Positions 1 through 8,309 of a DNA stretch of 64,000 nucleotides are shown here, piece after piece. Below the pieces are notes generated by a model, which worked only from the letters and a program-made list of their open reading frames with translations, did not search any database and was not told the DNA's origin. The stretch lies in the NCBI GenBank assembly GCA_015206945.1, contig JADEXV010000002.1, positions 1-64,000 of the forward strand. The letters are read 5' to 3'. The stretch is from Nostocales cyanobacterium LEGE 12452. Lineage in GTDB: Bacteria > Cyanobacteriota > Cyanobacteriia > Cyanobacteriales > Nostocaceae. Each line of letters starts with the position of its first letter. Position 1 is the stretch's first letter. The translations under genes and the position numbers were made by a program.

Positions 1-130
1 GCAACAAACATAAAGGATTGATAAAGTATAAAAAGCATGGTAAAAATTTAACTCCTATAAAAAGAGTTTCTTAAAGTCTGCCAGTGCAGACTTAATTATT
101 AGAACCACAGATTTATTTTCTGAATGGCAA

Positions 131-170
131 ATTTACCATGCTTGGGTTTTATTTTCCAAGCATGGTAAAT
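131..170. promoter_or_regulatory. Perfect 15-bp inverted repeat abutting the start of the restriction-modification gene
   Basis: Arms at 131-145 and 156-170 are exact reverse complements around a 10-base loop. The right arm ends one base before the ATG at 172, so a transcript hairpin would cover the ribosome-binding region. Eleven bases of the right arm (159-169) recur directly at 34-44. It could be an operator, as restriction-modification genes often have, or a translation-blocking hairpin. The palindrome is seen; the function is inferred. Confidence 0.5.
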
Positions 171-171
171 T

Positions 172-3100
172 ATGTCTCTGAATTTTCAACGAACCCGCGA
201 TTTGCTCAATAGCTTTCAATTTAATGATTTATTTATAGAAGAATTAGGTTGGTCTAAACCTTCCAGACAAAAAACTATAACTTTAAAAATTGAAAACAAC
301 ACCTATCAATACCAAAAGATTGCTGAACTTTCAGGCGTTGCAATCTTTGAAGTCACCGCAACAGATGGGAACATACCAGAAGCTAAAGCTAGAGTTGCTA
401 TTCATCAAGAAATAACTAAACTTATAAATGAAAATCTCCTAATTTTCATTACTGAAGAACGCACCCGTAGTCTTTGGTATTGGGTAAAGCGAGAAGGAAG
501 TAAAAGCTACGTTCGTGACCATTTATATGTGAAGGGTCAACCAGGAGACTTATTTTTAAGTAAACTTGGTTCTTTAGTTATTGATATTACTGAATTAGAA
601 CATGGGGAACCGACGGTTGTCGAAATTGCTTATAAGTTACAACGCGGTTTTGATGTTGAGCCTGTAACTAAGAAGTTTTACAAGGAATTTCAAGAGCAAC
701 ACCAGAAGTTTTTGCTGTTTGTGAAAGGGATTGATAACGAAATAGATAGACGTTGGTATACATCAGTGATTCTCAATCGCCTGATGTTTGTTTATTTTCT
801 CCAGCGTAAGGGTTTTATTGATAACAAGGATTTAAATTATCTTCAAAATAAGCTTGAGCAAAGTAAACAAAAAGCTGAAGATAATTTTTATGGTGAATTT
901 CTCAAGGCTTTGTTTTTTGAAAGCTTTGCTAAACCTGAGATTGAACGCGATTTATCTGTACAAGAATTGGTAGGAAAGGTTAAATACCTGAATGGTGGAT
1001 TATTTCTCAAGCATCATATTGAAGAGAAATATCAAATCTCTATAGTTGATGAGGCTTTTGAGCAAGTTCTAGATTTATTTGCGCGTTATTCTTGGAATCT
1101 GGATGATACGCCGGAAGGTAAAGACGATGAGATAAATCCTGATGTTTTAGGATATATTTTCGAGAAATACATTAATCAAAAAGCTTTTGGAGCCTATTAT
1201 ACTAGACCGTAAATTACAGAATATCTCTGTGATAGAACTATCCACAAGTTAATTGTAGACCGCGTGAATGATGCGCTGTCCGATCAGTATAAACCATTTG
1301 AGGATATCAACGAACTTCTCATTAAGCTGGATACAAATGTTTGTCGTCTACTAATGGATGATATTCTTCCTAATTTATCAATTCTTGACCCGGCTTGCGG
1401 TTCTGGCGCTTTTCTTGTTGCAGCGATGAAGACGCTAATCCAAGTTTACAGCGCAGTTTTCGGGACAATTAAATTAATGGGTGATGACACTCTCAAAAAT
1501 AAGCTTGAAGATATAGAAAGTTCCCATCCATCAATACCTTATTTTATCAAAAAGCGGATTGTTTCAGATAACCTCTATGGTATAGATATCATGGAGGAAG
1601 CAACAGAAATTGCGAAACTACGTCTTTTCTTAGCTTTGGTTTCTTCTGCTAACGATGTGGAAGAGTTAGAACCATTGCCTAATATTGATTTTAATATTAT
1701 GGCGGGTAATTCGCTGATTGGATTGATTAAAGTAGATGATACGGCTTTTGATGCTGTGGGAAATTCACTACAAGGAAATCTATTACAGTCTTTAGCCGCA
1801 GATAATTATAAGAAAATTTTAGAAGAAAAGAATAAATCTGTTGAGTTGTACAAAAAACACGCTTTTTTACCTAAAGCTTTACCCGATACAGATACACCTC
1901 AAGATACTCGATTGAAACACCTCCGCAAAAATATTGAACAACTCAATAAAAAATCGCAAGAAAAGTTAAATCTTTTGCTGTTGGATGAGTTTAGTAAGCG
2001 TTTGGGTATCAAGTATGAAGAGGTTCAGTTAACTGGAAAATCACAGAAGCGGGTTTTGAAGGTTGAGGATATTGCAGCTTTGAAGCCGTTTCACTGGGGT
2101 TATCATTTTAACGAGGTTTTAGAACGCGGTGGTTTTGATGCAATTATTACTAATCCGCCTTGGGAAATATTTAAGCCGAATGCAAGAGAATTCTTTCTTC
2201 AGCATAATGACCTCGTGAGAAAGAGCAAGATGGATATCAAGGCTTTTGAAAAAGAGCAAAAGCAACTTTTAGCAAATCCTGAAATAGCTACTACTTGGTT
2301 AGGATATCAAAGTCAATTTCCACATACAAGTGCTTATTATCGTTCAGCAGAACAGTATAAAAATCAAATTTCCGTTGTTAATGGTAAAAAATCAGGTACT
2401 GACATTAATCTCTATAAACTATTTTTAGAACAGTCCTTTAACTTGCTATCTAAAGGTGGACATTGCGGAATTATATTACCTTCCGGCGTTTATACTGACC
2501 TGGGAGCCAAGCAGCTAAGAGAAATGTTATTTTCTCAGACTAATATTGATGCAATTTTTGGATTATCAAATGAAAGATTTATTTTTGAGGGGGTAGATCA
2601 TCGTTTCAAATTTTCACTTTTAACTTTTGAAAAAGATGGTAATACTGATTCGTTTCTGGCAGTTTTTCGTATTAATCCACATGAAGCTATTAAAGTAAAT
2701 CAGCTAGAGGCTTTTTTCAAAAATAAAGATGAGCGAGTTAAAATTTCAGTTCCACTTATTCGCGGTTTATCTCCTGATTCTCTGTCCGTGATGGAGTTTA
2801 AGAACAAGATAGATATCCACATAGCTGAGAAAATGGCTAAGTTTCCTTTGCTAGGTGAAAAGATTGAAGATAAGTGGAATTTGCGCTTAACTGCTGAATT
2901 TCACATGACTAGCGATAGCCATTTATTCAAGCAACAACTTGCTAAAGAAAGATTACCGCTTTACGAAGGTAAGATGATTCATCAGTTCACTCACTTATAT
3001 GCTGAACCGAGATATTGGGTGGATGAACAAGAAGGCAGGAAAGCTTTATTAGGACGGAATGAAAGTGATACAGGACAATACTTAGATTATCAAAGCTACC

Positions 3101-3663
3101 GCTTAGGGTTTAGAGCTATAGCTAGGAATACTGATGCTAGAACACTTATTATAGGAGCAATACCAAAAAATGTATTTTGTGGCAATTCGGTTTTAGTTAT
3201 TTCTGGAATGACTATGATATCAAGCTCTGAAATAGTTTTTGCTCAAGCTATTTTAAATTCATTTACACTTGATTTCTATGCTCGGCAAATGGTATCTGCA
3301 AACATTAATATGTTCTACATTTACCAACTACCCGTCCCACGTTTAACAAAAAACGATCGCAACTTCACCGATATTGTACAACGCGCCGCCAAACTCATCT
3401 GCACCACACCAGAATTTGACGAACTCGCGCAAGAAGTCGGTCTAGGTTCCCATCAACAAGGCGTTACCGACGAAGCAGAACGCGCCAAACTCCGCGCCGA
3501 ACTCGATGGAATGGTAGCACATCTCTATGGCTTAACCGAAGATGAATTTAGCTACATCCTCACTACCTTTCCAATAGTGAATGCAACTGTTAAAGAAGCA
3601 GCATTAGAAGCTTACCGTAACTTTGTCCCAATGTTTGGAAACTCAGAATTAGTTTCTGCTTAG
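172..3663 (+). pseudogene. Type IIG-like restriction-modification protein (Eco57I-type N6-adenine methylase), split by an in-frame stop
   Basis: The reading frame from ATG 172 to TAG 3661-3663 spans about 1,163 codons and is broken only by TAA at 1210-1212 (codon 347). The frame continues unchanged after the stop, giving residues 1-346 and, from a possible GTG at 1264, a second piece of about 799 residues. The stop falls in the segment usually reading A-Y-Y-T-P-x-x-I, just before the methylase core, and one base (GAA to TAA) could account for it. The core is intact: SAM-binding motif I (DPACGSG, codons 406-412) and catalytic motif IV (NPPW, codons 661-664), followed by a long C-terminal target-recognition part. 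Such proteins methylate adenine and, in type IIG or BREX-like systems, may also restrict DNA. The N-terminal piece lacks the SAM site, so the gene is probably inactive unless the stop is read through, restarted or a sequencing error. No separate methylase or specificity gene is adjacent. Confidence 0.8.
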
Positions 3664-4154
3664 TTTCTCGTTCCCATACAGAACAAGGGAACGAGGAATA
3701 CTAACAGCATCACAAATAAGCAGATGGGCGTTAATAAAATAAATATAATATGTTCCGTCATTGCGAGCAGAGCGAAGCAATCGCAAAGTCTCTGGGATTG
3801 CTTCGCTCCGCTCGCAATGACATCTTGTATTTAATTATGCGTACATACTTATCTGTAACTATGAATACAAACTGACTTGTTACATTACAGTTTGAAGTAT
3901 ATTTATTGCCTCAATTTATAGAAAAACAGAACACATTATTTATAAATATTCAAAATTCTTAACTTTAAATTTATAATGTTAAATTTTTTCTGTGCAGATT
4001 ATTAAAAATTTATTTTAAATTCACGGAGAGGTTTACTAGTATTCAGTTTCGTTAGAATAAAATTGCTGCTATCAATACAAAAATATATTTAGATAAAGTG
4101 TAATAAATTACTATATAAATCCGGCAGCATTTACTTAGTTGTAATTTTAGAACC
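3664..4154. other. AT-rich intergenic region with one palindromic repeat
   Basis: About 490 bases with no convincing coding frame. Apart from the interspersed palindrome at 3757-3821 it is strongly AT-rich. It holds the end of the broken methylase gene's transcript and, presumably, the promoter of the GAF gene; no promoter can be assigned with confidence. Confidence 0.5.
3757..3821. repeat. Interspersed palindromic repeat (cyanobacterial MITE-like hairpin)
   Basis: Two 26-base arms (3757-3782 and 3796-3821) pair with a single mismatch around a 13-base loop. It is GC-rich inside AT-rich DNA and carries the GAGCG-AAGCAATC pattern of a repeat I know from Nostoc and other cyanobacterial genomes. 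It has no coding capacity and would be mobilised, if at all, by a transposase elsewhere. Confidence 0.75.
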
Positions 4155-4691
4155 GTGCAAATTCATCCTCACTCCGAATTTAACCATAGCCGCGATCACC
4201 GTGAACATGGTTTGCAAAATTTGCTCGATCGCCTTGTTAAAACAATGCAGCGCGATGAGTTAATCCGGCAAACAACCAATCAACTTAGAGAATCGCTTCA
4301 GGTTGATCGGGTGGTGTTGTATTATTTTTACAGTCAGTGGCAAGGACAGGTAACTTTTGAATCTTTGAGTTCTCAAGAATTCTCAATACTTGGTTCCACT
4401 GGCCCAGATGATTGTTTTAACAACGAATATGCTGCTTTATACTTAGCAGGACGAGTAAAGGCGATCGCTGATATTGAATTAGAGCCAATCCAGCCTTGTC
4501 ACCGAGATTTTCTCCGCAATTTGCAAGTTCGCGCTAACTTGGTTGCACCAATTGTCATCCCTAGAGGATTATGGGGATTACTAGTAGCACATCACTGTCA
4601 AGGGCCTCATGATTGGTCGCCATCAGATATTGAAATGATGCAAACAGGGGCAGAAACTCTAGCAACAGATCGTAATATTTTGGAGAGTTAA
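4155..4691 (+). CDS. Stand-alone GAF-domain protein, DXCF-type cyanobacteriochrome candidate
   Basis: A 178-residue protein starting at GTG 4155 that is essentially one GAF domain (about residues 20-170). It carries Asp-Asp-Cys-Phe at residues 85-88, the DXCF signature, and a Cys-His pair at 115-116 where phytochrome-type GAF domains attach bilin. The two cysteines are 28 residues apart, the same spacing as the two chromophore-binding cysteines of TePixJ (Cys494 and Cys522). The end resembles the conserved L-W-G-L-L-x-A-H-H segment of these domains. It should bind phycocyanobilin and sense blue/green-type light. No kinase, GGDEF or methyl-accepting output domain is present and neighbours are not obvious partners, so it would signal by protein contact or serve as a stand-alone sensor. 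No clear ribosome-binding site precedes the GTG. Confidence 0.75.
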   Translation: MQIHPHSEFNHSRDHREHGLQNLLDRLVKTMQRDELIRQTTNQLRESLQVDRVVLYYFYSQWQGQVTFESLSSQEFSILGSTGPDDCFNNEYAALYLAGRVKAIADIELEPIQPCHRDFLRNLQVRANLVAPIVIPRGLWGLLVAHHCQGPHDWSPSDIEMMQTGAETLATDRNILES

Positions 4692-4773
4692 GTCACTGTG
4701 TATTCAAATAGCATACAGTTAAGTAGCAGAAATCCTCGCCAGCACTGATTTTTCTAAATAAGGAGAAAAAACT

Positions 4774-5163
4774 GTGAAATTTGGTCATACGGTCATCTGG
4801 GTAGACGATGTAGTTAAAACAGTTGAGTTTTACGAAAAAGCATTTGGTCTAGTTCGTCGCACTCTCCAAGATAAAGGACAATCTATCTGGGCGGAAATCG
4901 AAACCGGCAGCACTACACTAGCTTTCTCCTCTAGTAGCGAAGCACAGAAATTATTTCCTGGTGGCTTCCATCCGAACGATCCCACACAACCACCGCCATT
5001 AATCCAAATATCATTTATTACTCCTGATGTTGGCAGCGCTTACATGAGAGCGATCGGAGCAGGTGCAAAAACATTAGATGCCCCTAAATCTCAACCTGGG
5101 GGACAAATGATTGCTCGTGTCCGCGATCTCAATGGTGTGTTGGTGTCGTTGGTGAGTGCCTAA
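4774..5163 (+). CDS. VOC (glyoxalase/bleomycin-resistance) superfamily protein
   Basis: A 129-residue protein starting at GTG 4774 behind a good AGGAGA ribosome-binding site. The opening (F-G-H-T-V-I-W-V-D-D-V, then F-Y-E-K-A-F-G-L) and the closing R-D-L-N-G-V-L-V-S-L are typical of the vicinal oxygen chelate fold with paired beta-alpha-beta-beta-beta modules. A metal-binding His near residue 5 and acidic residues in the second module are present. Members include glyoxalases, dioxygenases and antibiotic-binding proteins; the substrate cannot be told from sequence. It stands alone between the GAF gene and a toxin remnant. Confidence 0.8.
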   Translation: MKFGHTVIWVDDVVKTVEFYEKAFGLVRRTLQDKGQSIWAEIETGSTTLAFSSSSEAQKLFPGGFHPNDPTQPPPLIQISFITPDVGSAYMRAIGAGAKTLDAPKSQPGGQMIARVRDLNGVLVSLVSA

Positions 5164-5216
5164 TAGCGATCGCTACCTTGAAATTGGTAATTCCCATAGC
5201 GCAAGTTTTTCATTAA

Positions 5217-5543
5217 TTAGGGCATCAAACAAGCAAAGCTATAATTAGCTATATTATTGCTGAGTACGTTGCGTTAGGTACTGCAAGGCGTTTTCCGCGT
5301 TCATCCGTCCTTGCTTTTGTGGTTGACTTGCTGGATAACCCAGACATAGAAACGGTTTGGGTAGATGAGTTATTGCACAGGACAGCAGTCGATCTTTTAA
5401 TGGGGCGCGAGGACAAAACTTACTCTCTATGTGATGCGTTGAGTTTTGTGTTAATGCGTCAGCGCGGGATTACAGAGGCATTGTCTAGCGATCGGCATTT
5501 CGAGCAAGAAAGGTTTATCCGCTTACTGCGAACAGCAGGCTAA
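5217..5543 (+). pseudogene. 5'-truncated PIN-domain (VapC-like) toxin remnant
   Basis: The frame is open from after a TAA at 5214-5216 to the stop near 5543. It encodes the C-terminal two thirds of a PIN RNase, including the motif S-L-C-D-A-L-S-F with a conserved acidic residue and the S-S-D-R-H-F end. The N-terminal segment carrying the first catalytic Asp (normally V-D-T-S near the start) is missing and no antitoxin gene lies upstream. Recognisable PIN sequence also extends upstream of the GTG at 5319, which marks that codon as internal rather than a genuine start. Most likely a decayed toxin-antitoxin locus. Confidence 0.65.
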
Positions 5544-5550
5544 CACGACA

Positions 5551-6741
5551 ATGAAAGATTTTATGGATTCCAATGCTTTGCTGTGTGCAGCGATCGCCAA
5601 TCATATTACCACTAGTCCTCAACAACGAATTACTTTCGCCCAATTCATGGACATGGCATTATACCACCCTGAATACGGCTATTATTCCAGCGATGCAGTC
5701 AAAATAGGCTTTAAAGATAGTGATTTTTTTACCTCTCCCAACCTCTGTTCTGACTTTGGCGAGTTACTCGCAGAACAATTTTTGCAAATGTGGGAGATTT
5801 TAGGAAAACCTGTACCCTTTTCTCTGGTAGAAATGGGAGCAGGTCAAGGATTACTTGCATTGCATATCCTTAAATATCATCAGCTACACTACCCAGATTT
5901 TTTTACTGCCCTAGAGTACATAATTGTTGAAAAGTCCCCAACTTTAAGACAAGAACAACAGCAACGCTTGCAAGATTTCCCGGTGCGTTGGTGTAATTTA
6001 GAGGAAATACCACCAAATGCGATCGCAGGTTGCTTTTTCTCTAACGAGTTAGTAGATGCGTTCCCCGTACATCAATTCATCCTAGAAACGGGAGAACTCC
6101 GAGAAATTTATGTAACCACAGATAGTAATGAGAAAGAAACCTGCTCATCATTTGTAGAAGTCACAGGGGAACCTTCAAGGCCCCAACTAGCTGAACATTT
6201 GGATTTACTGGGAATCGACTTGACCCAAAGTGCATATCCAGATGGCTACCGTAGTGAAATTAATTTAGCTGCTCTAGACTGGTTGAGTATAGTAGCAGAC
6301 CGCTTGCAGCGCGGCTATGTGTTAACAATTGATTATGGCTACCCCGCCAGCCGTTACTATAATCCCAGGCGATCGCAAGGAACGTTACAGTGCTATTATC
6401 ACCACCGTTTCCATGACAACCCCTATATCAATATTGGGCGACAAGATATCACTGCCCATGTTGACTTTACAGCTTTGGAACGCTGGGGTGAGAAGTGCAA
6501 TTTAAAGAATGTTGGTTTTATCCAGCAGGGATTATTTTTGATGGCATTGGGGTTAGGCGATCGTATTGCAGCCCTTTCCGAGCAAAAGCAACCTCTCTCG
6601 CAGTTACTACAGCATCGGGATGCACTACACCAACTTATAGATCCCACAGGACTCGGCGGCTTTGGAGTCTTAATTCAGAGCAAAGGTCTGGACAATACAG
6701 AAATTTCTCAACGATTAAAAGGATTGATCCTGCCAGAGTAA
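5551..6741 (+). CDS. SAM-dependent methyltransferase, MidA/NDUFAF7 family
   Basis: A 396-residue protein with the family opening M-A-L-Y-H-P-E-Y-G-Y-Y, then F-F-T-S-P and the SAM-binding stretch V-E-M-G-A-G-Q-G near residue 92. The mitochondrial relatives methylate an arginine in complex I and are needed for its assembly; the role of the bacterial members, possibly the related NDH-1 complex, is less certain. Length is normal for the family. The start at 5551 lies 8 bases after the PIN remnant; a second ATG at 5563 is also possible. Three HIP1 octamers lie within it. Confidence 0.85.
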   Translation: MKDFMDSNALLCAAIANHITTSPQQRITFAQFMDMALYHPEYGYYSSDAVKIGFKDSDFFTSPNLCSDFGELLAEQFLQMWEILGKPVPFSLVEMGAGQGLLALHILKYHQLHYPDFFTALEYIIVEKSPTLRQEQQQRLQDFPVRWCNLEEIPPNAIAGCFFSNELVDAFPVHQFILETGELREIYVTTDSNEKETCSSFVEVTGEPSRPQLAEHLDLLGIDLTQSAYPDGYRSEINLAALDWLSIVADRLQRGYVLTIDYGYPASRYYNPRRSQGTLQCYYHHRFHDNPYINIGRQDITAHVDFTALERWGEKCNLKNVGFIQQGLFLMALGLGDRIAALSEQKQPLSQLLQHRDALHQLIDPTGLGGFGVLIQSKGLDNTEISQRLKGLILPE

Positions 6742-6851
6742 GCGTAAAGAAAGAAAAGTTAAAACTCTATTTAAGAATGCAGTATCAGTCTTATTTAGAC
6801 TAGCATAACAGTGATTACTGTAAAGTTAAACACACTACCAAAGTAATAATT

Positions 6852-6947
6852 ATGTCCACTCATGACCTGTTAATGCTAGCAACACTACTTACCCCCGGTC
6901 TTTTACTTTCAGTGATAATTATGTTGACTTTTGCTGCCGGTGGTTGA
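6852..6947 (+). CDS. Possible 31-residue single-span membrane peptide
   Basis: A short frame from ATG 6852 to TGA 6945-6947 encodes a polar N-terminus (M-S-T-H-D) followed by about 24 hydrophobic residues and a Gly-Gly end. Size and shape resemble the tiny one-helix subunits of photosystem, cytochrome b6f and NDH-1 complexes, but I do not recognise it as any named one. No strong Shine-Dalgarno sequence precedes it, so it could also be a chance frame. Confidence 0.4.
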   Translation: MSTHDLLMLATLLTPGLLLSVIIMLTFAAGG

Positions 6948-7078
6948 TTGCCAGAGTTAGGGAGTAAGACATCTGAAATTTAGGATTGTATCTTAAATTT
7001 CAAATAACTACTCCCCAACTAAATTTGAATCAAACAATGCGATGTTCATAATGAGCTATGAAGCTTGATGAATCGCTC

Positions 7079-7138
7079 TAAGGGTTGGCGCAGCCTCTCT
7101 AAGAGTTGCTATGCGAACGCTATCGGTGACGCTGTATT
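7079..7138. repeat. Fragment of a Nostoc-type GC-rich interspersed repeat
   Basis: A GC-rich stretch with the pattern GGCGCAGCC-TCT-AGAG and GCTATCGGTGACGC, also seen in variant forms near 35830-35910, 41995-42085 and 53885-53970. It lies just before the dehydrogenase start at 7154 and may overlap its leader. Non-coding. Confidence 0.5.
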
Positions 7139-7153
7139 AAAGGAACGTAAAAA

Positions 7154-8032
7154 ATGAAGGTGGCATTTCTGGGAACTGGACTGATGGGACTACCAATGGC
7201 TCAAAGGTTATTAGCCGCAGATATACAGCTAGTTGCCTACAATCGTACCCCAGAAAAATTAGCACCACTACAAGCAGCTGGGGCTGAAATTGCTACACAT
7301 CCCCGCCACGCCATTCGTGCTGCTGAATGCGTAATTCTTATGCTGACTAATGCCCCAGCCATTTATAATGTATTGCTTTCAGATACTGCTTGGCAAACTC
7401 TGGAAGGGCGCACAATCATCCAAATGGGAACAATTACGCCCACAGAAAGCCAAGAAATTAGAGATGCAGTTCTTGGGGGTGGTGGTGAGTACTTAGAAGC
7501 ACCCGTATTAGGGAGTATCCCAGAAGCAAAAGCTGGCAAGTTGAGTGTTATGGTAGGGGCCGAGCCAGAACAATACGAACGCCATTTGAAGTTACTCCAA
7601 AATTTTGGGACAGAACCTTTACTTATCGGTCCAGTAGGATCTGCGGCGGCGCTTAAATTGGCACTAAATCAACTAATAGCTTCTCTAACAACTAGCTTTG
7701 CTTTGAGTCTAGCTTTTATCCAGCGTCAAGGTGTCGATGTCGATGTGTTCATGCAAATCTTGCGCGACAGTCCCCTCTACGCGCCTACCTTTGACAAAAA
7801 GCTACAACGGATGTTAGATGGCAATTATGCCGCTCCCAATTTCCCCACAAAACACTTGCTTAAAGATACGGAATTATTTATCTCAGAAGCGAAATCTCAG
7901 AGTTTGGATCTCAGCAGTATTAAAGGTGTGCGGCAAATTTTGCAAACAGCCGTAAAAATGTCATTTGCGGATGATGATTATTCATCGCTATTTTCTGTCA
8001 TTAAGGAATGGGGAGAAGCGATCGGGGAATAA
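7154..8032 (+). CDS. NAD(P)-dependent beta-hydroxyacid dehydrogenase (3-hydroxyisobutyrate / tartronate semialdehyde reductase family)
   Basis: A 292-residue protein of normal family length. The N-terminal Rossmann motif G-T-G-L-M-G (residues 7-12) binds the dinucleotide, and N-R-T-P near residue 30 suggests NADP preference. A substrate-binding stretch with A-P-V-L-G-S and the G-S-A-A-A-L-K-L-A-L-N segment with its catalytic Lys follow, then the all-helical C-terminal domain. The family oxidises or reduces small 3-hydroxy acids; the actual substrate is unknown. A good AGGAACG-type ribosome-binding site precedes the ATG. Confidence 0.85.
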   Translation: MKVAFLGTGLMGLPMAQRLLAADIQLVAYNRTPEKLAPLQAAGAEIATHPRHAIRAAECVILMLTNAPAIYNVLLSDTAWQTLEGRTIIQMGTITPTESQEIRDAVLGGGGEYLEAPVLGSIPEAKAGKLSVMVGAEPEQYERHLKLLQNFGTEPLLIGPVGSAAALKLALNQLIASLTTSFALSLAFIQRQGVDVDVFMQILRDSPLYAPTFDKKLQRMLDGNYAAPNFPTKHLLKDTELFISEAKSQSLDLSSIKGVRQILQTAVKMSFADDDYSSLFSVIKEWGEAIGE

Positions 8033-8080
8033 AGAGTTTAAGCTCATCTCACGCCTGAAGTCAGTGGATTGTGGAGAAAA

Positions 8081-8140
8081 GGGTAAAGGGTAAAGGGTAA
8101 AAGTATGAAATTTTTCTTTACCCTTTAACCTTTACTCAAG
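8081..8140. repeat. Tandem GGGTAAA heptamers with downstream inverted copy
   Basis: Three GGGTAAA units (8081-8101) are followed by their complement (TTTACCC, about 8117-8123) so that the region can form a hairpin. It is typical of the short tandemly repeated repetitive (STRR) sequences of heterocyst-forming cyanobacteria. It lies after the dehydrogenase and could act as its terminator. Confidence 0.55.
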
Positions 8141-8309
8141 ACAGTAAGTGCAATTTTTCTTAACCTAAACGCATCGCCTTGTACGCTCCTCCGAAATTAT
8201 AAATTAAAACTTTTTAAACTTAAAATATAGTCAAATTCCGAATATACTTTTGGAATTCAGACTTTTTTCTTTGTATTTACACTTAAATAAATAATTTAAA
8301 AGGTATTAA

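Noticed and set aside
1264..3663. Second half of the methylase as an independent gene
   Set aside because: Same frame as the first half, with only a stop between and no ribosome-binding site; the full length is treated as one broken gene, although a restart at GTG 1264 is possible.
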